Notes under the pieces: generated by a model
Told to the model about the DNA's origin: nothing
The model's input: the letters and a program-made list of their open reading frames with translations, nothing else
Databases searched by the model: none
Translations under genes and position numbers: made by a program
DNA from: AWTP1-13 sp050248715
GTDB taxonomy: Bacteria > Pseudomonadota > Alphaproteobacteria > Rhizobiales > Hyphomicrobiaceae
Assembly: GCA_050248715.1 (NCBI GenBank)
Contig: JBFWRV010000028.1
Location: 3,760 to 67,759 of the forward strand
Reading direction: 5' to 3'
DNA: 64,000 nt
Shown here: positions 49,344 through 57,291 of the stretch, in pieces
Layout of the letters: every line of letters starts with the position of its first letter
How positions within the stretch are numbered: position 1 is the first letter of the stretch

Positions 49344-51194
49344 CTACTTCGATCGCGCGCAATCGCGAAAGATCTGCAGCTGGGTTTCGCTGAAGTACTC
49401 TACCTTGCGGTTCTTATTTCTGTGAGATAAGTGCAAACACAAATCGGGCGCAATCGTTCTCGTGTAGTCGCGCGTGGTATCATCCACATCCACGGCATCA
49501 AGAAATTTCCGGTTTTCGCTGACGAACTCCATCGCCAATTTGTGACTTACGAACAAGAGCTCATTGAGAATAGCCTTGCGCTCAGCGCCGCTCATCAGGC
49601 GTATCGGCAGCTTCTGTACGGCAAAGTCAAGCCACTTTGTAGAGGACTCACTCTTTTTTACGACATTCGCGATCAGTAGCCGCATTTCCTCCGGGCTCAA
49701 TATATTCTCCAACTTTTCTCGCGAAATGCGTGCAACATCGAAGTCATCAAGAGTGGCATCGGTCAGAATTTTTCTCAACAGCTCCTCGCGAAGCTTCTCC
49801 GAAAAATTCAAGTGCTCGAATGCGGCAATGGCATACGACGCTCTCGTTTTCACAATTGCCCGCACGGCATCGTGTTGAACCTCTGCCGGCATCCGCTCTC
49901 CAAAGTTCTCCAAGGCAAGCAGTGCAATATTTGGGTTCGCTGCGAATGCGCCGCGCACACGGACTGCCAGTTGCGCCACCTCCGCATCAGTAATTCGCAA
50001 CGGAACGATGTGTTTGACGATGAGCTCAATGCTCGCTTCGCGAAAGACCTTGGCGCGAAGGCTCTGCCGCTGTTCCCGTTTCAAGCGCCCCACCTCGATG
50101 AGAATCCTGACGGCTTCGTCGGCGCCGTCGGGAAGACCGAGAATGCGTTCGATCAAGTCGTCGAACTGCTTCTCGCTGAGCATGCGGGCTTTCCGTGCAA
50201 CCTTGGACAGATTGTCCGCGCCAACTGCAAGCTGGGTGAGCAGCTCGAACACGCGGTCCCGATCGGCGACGGGCGAGTTGTCCTGCGTGAGTAACTGAAC
50301 CAGTGTGGGCAGGTGCCGTTCGTCGACTGCCTCCTTCTCGGTGTAATATTTGCTCCATACCGAACCGAGGGTCGTCGCCTCGATTTGCGGAGAGAGGCGC
50401 AGCTTCAGTGGGCATGTAGTGCTGGCGGGGACGGCGGCCCGGCATATGCTCTCGAGCACGCGATCGTGAGCTTCGCGGCTGTCAAGCAGGGCGATCCTTG
50501 ACGACCGCGATTTTCCAGCTTCGATGGCGAGAATGGAATTCGCGGCACTGATGATCGGTGCTGAAAGGTCCTCATTGGCGCTGCGCTTGGCTATGTATGC
50601 GTCGTCATAACGGTATTGCACATCCATCAAGTGGGAATTGACCGTCCCCATTACGTTCTGAACAATGGTGTTGCCCGTTCTTCCGGTCAGCAGCCAGAGC
50701 GTGGCGCTGGGTTGTCGCTCCCATTCACCCGCGATGAAGGCGCGTCCTTGCTTGCTGACTATCCCGGATGAGTGCGGTATTGCGGTTGCCGTCATCCAGA
50801 GGGGGAAATGTATCCACGTCCACGCGATTATCAGCCAGGCACTGGTGCTTCCTACGCGATCTGCGAACGGCGAGACGGCGCGCTTTATGAGCAATGCGAG
50901 AGAAAGAGTAAGGAAAAGTATCGGCCAGAACCCCCCGGCGCTGGTGAGCCAGATGGTGCCGCTCCATCTCAGGTATAGGCCAATGCCGATTCCCAGGATG
51001 CACGGAATAATTCCGAACACCGCTACCCCGACCAACGCATTTTGCCGTGCCGACGAGCCTGCCATCCCCTTTCCTTTCGAAGAAGCAAGAGAATCGACCC
51101 ATACTGAAAAGCACAACGTGATCACAGCGAGGGAAATGCTGCTGAAAGTCCCGTCCGGAACGAGGGGAGCAACCGCGTTCTCCGTTCCGCTCAC
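49344..51194 (-). CDS. Low-GC membrane protein with long helical cytoplasmic domain, unknown function
   Basis: This is a 616-residue protein from a GTG at 51194. Four TM segments lie in the first 140 residues (S-I-S-L-A-V-I-T-L-C-F-S-V-W near 20; A-L-V-G-V-A-V-F-G-I-I-P-C-I near 55; P-I-L-F-L-T-L-S-L-A-L-L near 90; A-W-L-I-I-A-W-T-W-I-H-F near 120). The rest is soluble and helical, with repeated E/K-rich and L-rich stretches (L-L-T-Q-L-A-V-G-A, L-S-E-K-Q-F-D-D-L-I-E-R-I, L-R-E-E-L-L-R-K-I-L) that may be HEAT-like. The gene is visibly richer in A/T than its neighbours, with codons such as TTT and AAT common, which suggests horizontal transfer. No ribosome-binding site is clear, so the start may be further upstream. 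No family recognised. Confidence 0.7.
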   Translation of the reverse strand: MSGTENAVAPLVPDGTFSSISLAVITLCFSVWVDSLASSKGKGMAGSSARQNALVGVAVFGIIPCILGIGIGLYLRWSGTIWLTSAGGFWPILFLTLSLALLIKRAVSPFADRVGSTSAWLIIAWTWIHFPLWMTATAIPHSSGIVSKQGRAFIAGEWERQPSATLWLLTGRTGNTIVQNVMGTVNSHLMDVQYRYDDAYIAKRSANEDLSAPIISAANSILAIEAGKSRSSRIALLDSREAHDRVLESICRAAVPASTTCPLKLRLSPQIEATTLGSVWSKYYTEKEAVDERHLPTLVQLLTQDNSPVADRDRVFELLTQLAVGADNLSKVARKARMLSEKQFDDLIERILGLPDGADEAVRILIEVGRLKREQRQSLRAKVFREASIELIVKHIVPLRITDAEVAQLAVRVRGAFAANPNIALLALENFGERMPAEVQHDAVRAIVKTRASYAIAAFEHLNFSEKLREELLRKILTDATLDDFDVARISREKLENILSPEEMRLLIANVVKKSESSTKWLDFAVQKLPIRLMSGAERKAILNELLFVSHKLAMEFVSENRKFLDAVDVDDTTRDYTRTIAPDLCLHLSHRNKNRKVEYFSETQLQIFRDCARSK

Positions 51195-51631
51195 GGAAAC
51201 TGTCGAGTATGCCTAGCTCAGGAGCAGGCCTTTGGGCTGCAAGAGGCCCGCTTCACTGCCAAGAGTGCTACACTTCCTGGTGCGAGATCAACGAGCAGCA
51301 ACACAAGCAGGGGGCGGCAGTAACCTGCGCCGCCCAACACGGCCCGCAGGGCGGCGCGGTCGGGTCTCGGCCGGAGCACGCCATGCGGCGCTTAGGCGGG
51401 TGGAGAACTGCGACCTCAAGAAGCGATCGATGAGAGCCCACGGCGCGCTTCCTGGCGTCTAGGAACGCTGTTCAGCGCGTCGCTGCAGCCGCCTGCGCCA
51501 TGAGGGTGCCGACAGGGCTCGCTCGTCGGCGCCGTCTTGTGGGCATGGCGGCTGGGGGATGACGACCCCTGCGTTCAGGGCCGCCATCAACCGGGTCCGT
51601 CTGGGCCACCGGGCCTTGGGAGAGAGGGCTC
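51195..51631. other. Non-coding spacer right of the low-GC gene
   Basis: No gene with supportable content. Short Gly/Arg-rich frames have no family resemblance. Composition rises back to the window average here, so the right boundary of the acquired segment should lie in or near this stretch. No direct repeats or integrase gene were noticed. Confidence 0.4.
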
Positions 51632-52591
51632 TCAGCCACGCTTAGGGTCGAGCCCGCCGAAGGGCGGATCCCGCTCGAGCGCTTCCTGGATGCGCTGGCG
51701 GTCGACTTCCACCTTCAAGCCTGCACGCTCGAGCTGAATCAGCATCGGCGAGCGGCTGTCGCGGTTCTCCCAACCGCGGTTGAGGGCCTCCGTCAGCTCG
51801 GCATAGGCAAGGTTGGCGAGGCGCATCGGCACGCCGAGCTCGCGCCCGAGCTCCGTGGCGAGCCGCATGTCCTTGTGGGCGAGCTTTAAGGCGAAGCTCG
51901 GCGGATCGTACGAGTTGACCAGGAAGCGGTCGCCCAGACGATCGAATGTACGCGAGCGCCCCTGGGCACCGCTGCGCACGGCCTCCCACAGGGCCAACGG
52001 CTCGACGCCGCCCTTGATGCCCATCGAAAACACTTCGGCAAGGCAGGTCTGGATGGCATAGCCGGCGCAGTTGTGCACCAGCTTGGCGACCGAGCCGGCG
52101 CCGATCGGGCCGATGTAGCTGGCGGCGTCCCCGATTGCATCGAGCTCCTTCTTGTATTTGTCGAACACCGCCTTGTCGCCACCGACCCAGATTGCGAGCC
52201 GGCCCGACTTCGCTCCCGCCGGCCCGCCGCTGACCGGCGCGTCGAGCAGGTGGATGCCCTTCTCCGCGTAGGCCTGCTGCAGGCGGCGAATGACGGTCGG
52301 AGAGTTGGTGGTGAGATCGAAGAGGGCGGTGCCCTTTATCATGCCGTCGGCCAATCCGTCCTTGCCGATTGCCACGGCTTCGAACTCGGGCGGGCCGGGC
52401 AGAGAGGTAAACACCACCTCGCAGGCCTCACCGACGGCCTTGGGACTGTCCGCCCATTGCGCGCCGGCAGCCAGGTGCACGCCGGCGTTCTGCCGCCGCA
52501 GGTCGTGCACGACAAGCTTGCAGCCCGCCTTCTGCAGGTTGGATGCCATGCTGGCACCCATGATGCCGAGACCGATGAACCCTACTTTCAT
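51632..52591 (-). CDS. NAD(P)-dependent beta-hydroxyacid dehydrogenase (3-hydroxyisobutyrate dehydrogenase family), gene 1
   Basis: This is a 319-residue protein. V-G-F-I-G-L-G-I-M-G at residues 3-12 is the Rossmann nucleotide loop. D-L-T-T-N-S-P follows. L-D-A-P-V-S-G-G-P-A-G-A is the substrate-binding signature, and K170 in S-V-A-K-L-V-H-N is the catalytic Lys. It should oxidise a beta-hydroxyacid such as tartronate semialdehyde or 3-hydroxyisobutyrate; specificity cannot be told. A C-terminal extension contains L-I-Q-L-E-R-A-G-L-K-V-E-V-D. AGGAGA precedes the ATG. It lies downstream of the frameshifted gene on the same strand, across a 286-base gap with repeats. Confidence 0.92.
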   Translation of the reverse strand: MKVGFIGLGIMGASMASNLQKAGCKLVVHDLRRQNAGVHLAAGAQWADSPKAVGEACEVVFTSLPGPPEFEAVAIGKDGLADGMIKGTALFDLTTNSPTVIRRLQQAYAEKGIHLLDAPVSGGPAGAKSGRLAIWVGGDKAVFDKYKKELDAIGDAASYIGPIGAGSVAKLVHNCAGYAIQTCLAEVFSMGIKGGVEPLALWEAVRSGAQGRSRTFDRLGDRFLVNSYDPPSFALKLAHKDMRLATELGRELGVPMRLANLAYAELTEALNRGWENRDSRSPMLIQLERAGLKVEVDRQRIQEALERDPPFGGLDPKRG

Positions 52592-52679
52592 CCTCGTTGT
52601 CTCCTCACGCTTGTCGTTGGGGCCCGATGATCAAACTCTATGGTGCGGGCCGGCCGGATGTCGATGTCATCCCGCGCAT

Positions 52680-52860
52680 GGCCGATGCGCCGGCGCCAGC
52701 GCCCACTCCCGCCGTGGTGCTGAGCCCCAGTCCCGAACCCCAGTCCTGAGCCTGTCGAGGGATGGGACGCTTACCCCGAGTCGTGCTTCGACAAGCTCAG
52801 CACGGTTATCAGTGTGGTTCAGCACGGGTTGCGTGCATGGCTCAGCACGGGGGTGTGCGT
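52680..52860. repeat. Spacer repeats of the TTCGACAAGCTCAGCAC type
   Basis: CCTGAGCCTGTCGAGG (from about 52745) and GTGCTTCGACAAGCTCAGCA (from about 52783) are inverted versions of a dispersed bacterial palindromic repeat. Two further CTCAGCACGG/TTCAGCACGG words follow (near 52815 and 52841), giving three spaced copies of TCAGCACGG. The repeats lie between the two minus-strand genes of the catabolic cluster. Confidence 0.6.
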
Positions 52861-52877
52861 GCGGCCCGGCGCGAGCC

Positions 52878-53395
52878 CTACTTGGTCATGCGCGGCGTGA
52901 TCGGCTTGAAGATTCGCACGCCCGGCAGATCGAAGAGCCCTGCCGTCAGCCCGCCCTGCGGAACGATGGCGATGCCGCGACCCGAGATGTCCGGTCCAGC
53001 CCCGCACTCGCCAGGCGGATGACAGCGGCGTTGTGGGGCGCGGGAACCTCGGCCGCCCCTTCGAGCACAAGAAGATGCGCGTCGAGGGGAACATCGGGCG
53101 TTGCATCAATGCCGGCGAACAGGTTGCGATACCAGTTGCTGTGCTCGACCTGCCATTCGCCCGTCGAAGCCGGGCCGCCGTGAGCGCGATATTCTGCGCT
53201 CTCGAACACCTCGGCCGAGGCGACATCGTGCATGGCAAGCCACGGCGATGGCGTCGGCGTCAGAGCACGAAAGCGCTGGCTGGCGCGGAAGCCCGGTACG
53301 TTGCGGATGAGCCTGGCCACGTGGCCCAGATACCAGACATGCCAATCGGCCTCGCGCGCCGGGTTGCGAAACTCCATCTCGACCATGTAGAGCAT
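52878..53395 (-). pseudogene. Small dimeric alpha/beta-barrel-like protein gene with a frameshift
   Basis: The first frame begins M-L-Y-M-V-E-M-E-F-R-N-P-A-R-E-A-D-W-H and runs to A-V-I-R-L-A-S-A-G-L-D-R-T, then garbles and stops. Shifting by one base near 52991-52994 restores plausible coding sequence: D-I-S-G-R-G-I-A-I-V-P-Q-G-G-L-T-A-G-L-F-D-L then R-I-F-K-P-I-T-P-R-M-T-K and a stop at 52878. One missing G in the GGAC run, relative to an expected GGGAC, would explain it. It is either a true loss-of-function mutation or a sequencing error. The intact protein would have about 172 residues. Such ABM/EthD-like proteins accompany GMC oxidoreductase genes, as here. The start has GGGAG upstream and lies 19 bases past the GMC gene stop. 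Confidence 0.75.
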
Positions 53396-53414
53396 CGGCG
53401 TCTCCCACCCCGGT

Positions 53415-55031
53415 TCAGGCGTTCTTGGCGTCCTCCAGGATCATGGCGGCGCCCTTCTCGCCGATCATGATCGACGGCGCGTTGGTGTTGCCGCCCACCA
53501 CCTGGGGCATGATCGAGGCGTCCATCACGCGCAGACCGCGGATGCCGCGCAGGCGCAGCCGCGGATCGACCACCGCATCCGACCCTGTCCCCATGCGGCA
53601 CGTGCCGACGGGATGCAGGTTGGAGACGCCGCGGTTGCGCAAGTCTGCGAGAAGCTCCTCGTCGCTCGTCACGGCGGGTCCGGGCTGAACCTCGGCGCCG
53701 ATGTAGGGCTTGAGCGCCGGCTGATCGGCGATCTTCCGCGCCAATCGCAAGCCGTAGAGCATCGCGTCCACATCGTGGGCCGTCTCGAGATATCGGAATT
53801 CGATCTTGGGAGCGCTCAGGGGGTCAGGGCTCTTGAGGCTGACCCTGCCGCGCCCCTCGGGCCGCAGATGTACCGGAGAGATCGAGAAGCCCGGCCACTT
53901 GTGAGCGTAGATCCCGCTGGCGTCGCGTTTCTCGATCGACCATAGGAAGATGTTCATCTGCAGGTCGGGCCGATCGAAGCGGGGGTCCGAGCGCACCAGG
54001 ATGCCCGCGAGCGTACTGATTCCCGCAAGCGGCCCCCTGCGGCCGAGCGCATACTGGATGCCGGCCATCACCTTGCGCGTGGGCGAAAGCGCAAGATCGT
54101 TGAGCGTTCCGGTTTTCGTCGAGCGCCAGGCGACGTAGGAGTTGAAATGGTCGTGCAGGTTCGCGCCGACCGCCGGCAGATCGCGCACGACGTTCAGGCC
54201 CATCTCCTTGAGATGGGCCGCCGGGCCAACTCCGGACAGCAGCAGCAATTGCGGAGATCCGTACACGCCGCCCGAGACGATGACCTCGCCCCGAGCACGC
54301 GCAGTCTCCAAGCCCTTGGGCGTGCGGTATTCGACGCCGACGGCGCGTCCGTCCTCGATGAGGAGGCGGGTCGCGTGCGCATTCGGCGTGACGACCAGGT
54401 TCGCTCGGCCGCGCGCCGGCTTCAGGTAGGCGACCGCAGTGCTCCATCGACGGCCCTTGCCGACCGTCGTCTGGTAGTAGCCGACGCCCTCCTGGGTCGC
54501 TCCATTGAAGTCGGGATTGCGCGGCACCCCAGCCTGCACGGCGGCATCGATGACGGCATCGACGATCTCGCTGCGAAAGCGACTGTCGCTCACCTTCAGG
54601 GGGCCGCCGACGCCGTGGAACGCGTTCTCGCCGCGCTCCTGGTCCTCGGATTTGCGGAAATAGGGGAGCACGCTGGCGTAGTCCCACCCGTCGCATCCGC
54701 GCTGGCGCCAGCCGTCGTAATCAGCGGCCGTCCCTCGCATGTAGACCATGCCGTTGAGCGAGCTGGTGCCGCCGAGCATCTTGCCGCGTGGCTGGTAGGA
54801 GGTGCGGTTGTTGAGCCCGGGGATGGGTTCGCTCTCGAATTTCCAGTTGTAGCCGGCGTGCGTGTAGAGCTTGTGATAACCGATGGGGATGTGGACCCAG
54901 GGGTGGTCGTCGCGCCGGCCGGCCTCGAGCAGCAGCACCCGGTAGCGGCCCGACTCCGACAGCCGCGCCGCGACCACGCAGCCCGCCGATCCCGCGCCCG
55001 TGACGATAAAGTCGAAATCCTGAGCGCCCAT
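53415..55031 (-). CDS. GMC-family FAD oxidoreductase (choline/alcohol dehydrogenase-like)
   Basis: This is a 538-residue flavoprotein. The FAD loop G-A-G-S-A-G is at residues 12-17. G-G-T-S-S-L-N-G-M-V-Y-M-R-G is the family signature 1 region. The active-site motif H473-P-V-G-T-C-R-M-G carries the catalytic base, with the second catalytic position in V-G-G-N-T-N-A-P-S. It oxidises a primary alcohol to an aldehyde, probably with a quinone or a cytochrome as electron acceptor; the substrate is unknown. No signal peptide is seen. AAGGGG lies upstream of the start. The gene starts two bases after the CoA-transferase stop, so the two are certainly co-transcribed. Confidence 0.95.
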   Translation of the reverse strand: MGAQDFDFIVTGAGSAGCVVAARLSESGRYRVLLLEAGRRDDHPWVHIPIGYHKLYTHAGYNWKFESEPIPGLNNRTSYQPRGKMLGGTSSLNGMVYMRGTAADYDGWRQRGCDGWDYASVLPYFRKSEDQERGENAFHGVGGPLKVSDSRFRSEIVDAVIDAAVQAGVPRNPDFNGATQEGVGYYQTTVGKGRRWSTAVAYLKPARGRANLVVTPNAHATRLLIEDGRAVGVEYRTPKGLETARARGEVIVSGGVYGSPQLLLLSGVGPAAHLKEMGLNVVRDLPAVGANLHDHFNSYVAWRSTKTGTLNDLALSPTRKVMAGIQYALGRRGPLAGISTLAGILVRSDPRFDRPDLQMNIFLWSIEKRDASGIYAHKWPGFSISPVHLRPEGRGRVSLKSPDPLSAPKIEFRYLETAHDVDAMLYGLRLARKIADQPALKPYIGAEVQPGPAVTSDEELLADLRNRGVSNLHPVGTCRMGTGSDAVVDPRLRLRGIRGLRVMDASIMPQVVGGNTNAPSIMIGEKGAAMILEDAKNA

Positions 55032-55033
55032 GG

Positions 55034-56290
55034 CTAGACGACCCCTTCGTCCGACAGCTTGCGCAAGGCCTCGGGCCCGATGCCGAGCAGACTGGCAAGC
55101 ACCTCGGCCGTATCTTCTCCGAGCGCACGCCCGGCGTGGCGATGCTCGGCGGGTGTGTCGGAGAGCTTAGGTATCGGCGCGGGCAGTACGAGGGGCCCGA
55201 CCCTGGGATCGTCCACGCGCAGCAGGTTCTCCCGCGCCTGGTACTGCGGATCCTTGAAGATGTCGGCGATACTGTAGAGGGGACCACAGGGCACCTCGCC
55301 CGACTCACAGCGTGCGAGCACCTCCTCAGTCGTCAGACTCGCGACCCACTGGCCGACGATCCGGTTGACCTCCTCGAGGCGTTGCGCGCGGGCAGGCGAG
55401 GTCGCGAACTCGGGCATGGTCGCGAGCTGGGGCTGGCCCATCACGGCCGCAAACCGCTCGAACATCTTGTCGCTGGTGCAGGCGATGGCAACCCAGTCGT
55501 CGCTGGCAGTCCGGTAGTGGCTGTGAGGCGCGACATTGACCGTGTCGGCGCCCCTGCGCTCGCGCACGAACCCGCTCCTGGCGTAGGCGGGCGCAATCTC
55601 GTCGAGCACGCGGAACACGGATTCATAGAGCGCAATGTCGATGCACTGGCCCTTGCCGGTGCGCTCCCTGGCGCGCAGCGCCGTCAGGATGCCGATGACA
55701 CCCCACATGCCCGACATGTAGTCGGCAAGCGAGGTGGAGCCCGGCACGACGGGCGTGCCGCCCGGCTCGCCCGCGAGAGCGCTCAGGCCGCCGAAGCCGT
55801 GGGCTATGCGGGCAAAGCCCGGCTTGTCGCGCATCGGGCCGGTCTGTCCGTAGGCGGATATGCGCAGCATGACGAGGCGCGGATTGGCGGCGCTCAGGGC
55901 CTCGAATCCCAGGCCCCACTTCTCGAGCGTGCCCGGCCGGAAATTCTCCAGCACCACGTCGGACTTGGCGACGAGCGCGCGAAAGATCTCCGCACCCTTC
56001 GGAGTACGCAGGTCCAGCGTGACCGACTTCTTGTTGCGTGCCTCGCTCAGCCACACGAGGGTGTCGCCAACCTCGGTCGGCGTGCCGAATCGGCGCAGCG
56101 GATCGCCGACCCTGGGCTGTTCGATCTTGATCACCTCGGCGCCGAAATCGGCCAGCACCGTGCCTGCGAACGGCGCGGCGAGAAAGGTGGCGATGTCGAG
56201 CACCCGCACCCCACCAAGCGCGCTCCCGCGGGCACTCGCGCCCTCAGCCGCCTGGAGGGGACCGCTGCCTTCCGCTGTCTTCTCGCTCAT
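55034..56290 (-). CDS. CaiB/BaiF family (family III) CoA-transferase
   Basis: This is a 418-residue protein. L-D-I-A-T-F-L-A-A-P-F-A-G-T-V-L-A-D-F-G-A-E-V-I-K-I-E, broken here only by reading length, is the diagnostic N-terminal region. The catalytic Asp that forms the acyl anhydride is D190 in S-L-A-D-Y-M-S-G-M-W-G. V-L-E-N-F-R-P-G and A-Y-G-Q-T-G-P are further motifs. It moves CoA between carboxylic acids in the cytoplasm. It starts 8 bases after the SDR stop. No clear ribosome-binding site precedes the ATG, so translation may depend on coupling. The upstream in-frame extension overlaps the SDR gene and is not real. Confidence 0.95.
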   Translation of the reverse strand: MSEKTAEGSGPLQAAEGASARGSALGGVRVLDIATFLAAPFAGTVLADFGAEVIKIEQPRVGDPLRRFGTPTEVGDTLVWLSEARNKKSVTLDLRTPKGAEIFRALVAKSDVVLENFRPGTLEKWGLGFEALSAANPRLVMLRISAYGQTGPMRDKPGFARIAHGFGGLSALAGEPGGTPVVPGSTSLADYMSGMWGVIGILTALRARERTGKGQCIDIALYESVFRVLDEIAPAYARSGFVRERRGADTVNVAPHSHYRTASDDWVAIACTSDKMFERFAAVMGQPQLATMPEFATSPARAQRLEEVNRIVGQWVASLTTEEVLARCESGEVPCGPLYSIADIFKDPQYQARENLLRVDDPRVGPLVLPAPIPKLSDTPAEHRHAGRALGEDTAEVLASLLGIGPEALRKLSDEGVV

Positions 56291-56298
56291 TTTTGCAA

Positions 56299-57099
56299 TC
56301 AGTAGTGGATCGAGCCGGGCGCGCCGCCGCCCGCGGCGATGACATCGCCGTTGAGGGCCACCGCCTTGCCGGAAGCGAGGAAGACGCAGACGTGGGCGAT
56401 ATCCTCGGCGGTGATGAGCTTGCGGGCGAGGTTGCGCCCGGCCATGCGGCTCTCGATCTCGGCCGCCGATACGCCTTGCGCCTTGGCCTGCGCCGCCATT
56501 ACGTCCGGCGTCTTCTCGGTGCGGGTAAGCCCCGGGTGCACGCACACGGCAGAGACGCCGTGGGGCGCCAGCTCGTCTGCCAGGTTCTTGGTGAGTGCGG
56601 CGACCGAGACGTTGCGCATGGAGCCGATGATCGTGCCGGTCTGGCGCGCTGCCAGACCAGACACGTTGATGATGCGGCCGGACTTCTGCTTGATCATATG
56701 CGGCGCGACCTCCCGCGCGGTGCGCAGGTAGCCCATCACCTTGACATTCATATCGGCCCAGAAGTGCTCGTTGGTGATCTCCGTGAGAGACGGCGGCTTC
56801 GACTGTCCGCCCGCCTGCGCCGCACAGTTGACGAGGATGTCGATGCGGCCGAAGGCTTGGGCCACGTCGCTGACCATCTTCTTCACGGCGGCGTCGTCGC
56901 CGGTGTCGGTGCTGAACTGCAGTACCTTCAGGCCGCTGTTGCCGGCGATGTCGGCAGCGGCGCTCTCGAGCGCGGCCTTGTCGCGCGCAACGATGGCGAC
57001 GTTCACGCCCTCCCGTGCCAGCTCTTTGGCGATCGCCTTGCCGATGCCGCGGTTGCCGCCGGTAACGATCGCAGTCTTGCCTTTGAGCTCCAGATCCAT
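56299..57099 (-). CDS. Short-chain dehydrogenase/reductase-fold protein lacking catalytic Tyr and Lys
   Basis: This is a 266-residue SDR with T-G-G-N-R-G-I-G at residues 13-20 (cofactor loop), N-C-A-A at 91-94 in place of N-N-A-G, and I-I-N-V-S147-G holding the conserved Ser. Where classical SDRs have Y-x-x-x-K, the sequence reads G159-S-M-R-N163 before V-S-V-A-A-L-T-K-N-L-A. Tyr is Gly and Lys is Asn, so ordinary dehydrogenase chemistry is unlikely. A C-terminal end with A-G-G-G-A-P-G-S-I-H-Y closes the fold. GAGGAGG precedes the ATG. It is the first gene of the minus-strand run ending at 52878 or 51632, and diverges from the dehydrogenase gene at 57292. Confidence 0.9.
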   Translation of the reverse strand: MDLELKGKTAIVTGGNRGIGKAIAKELAREGVNVAIVARDKAALESAAADIAGNSGLKVLQFSTDTGDDAAVKKMVSDVAQAFGRIDILVNCAAQAGGQSKPPSLTEITNEHFWADMNVKVMGYLRTAREVAPHMIKQKSGRIINVSGLAARQTGTIIGSMRNVSVAALTKNLADELAPHGVSAVCVHPGLTRTEKTPDVMAAQAKAQGVSAAEIESRMAGRNLARKLITAEDIAHVCVFLASGKAVALNGDVIAAGGGAPGSIHY

Positions 57100-57291
57100 G
57101 GGCCGCCTCCTCGTGCCATTGCCTCTTGCATCGGGCAGTGGGCCAATGTCCTAACCGGACAGGGCCGGTGTCAATCGCCGATCAGGAGAGACAGGTGCGC
57201 TTCTCCCATGCATCCCAGGCCTTGCGTTGACAAGCATGCTGCGTGACAGGCCTAGTGGCCGCCTCGGGTTTGCCAGTGGGAGGGAAGAAAC

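Noticed and set aside
55034..56545. Longer N-terminus for the CoA-transferase
   Set aside because: The first 85 residues would overlap the SDR gene in another frame and are Arg/Gly-rich without family similarity.
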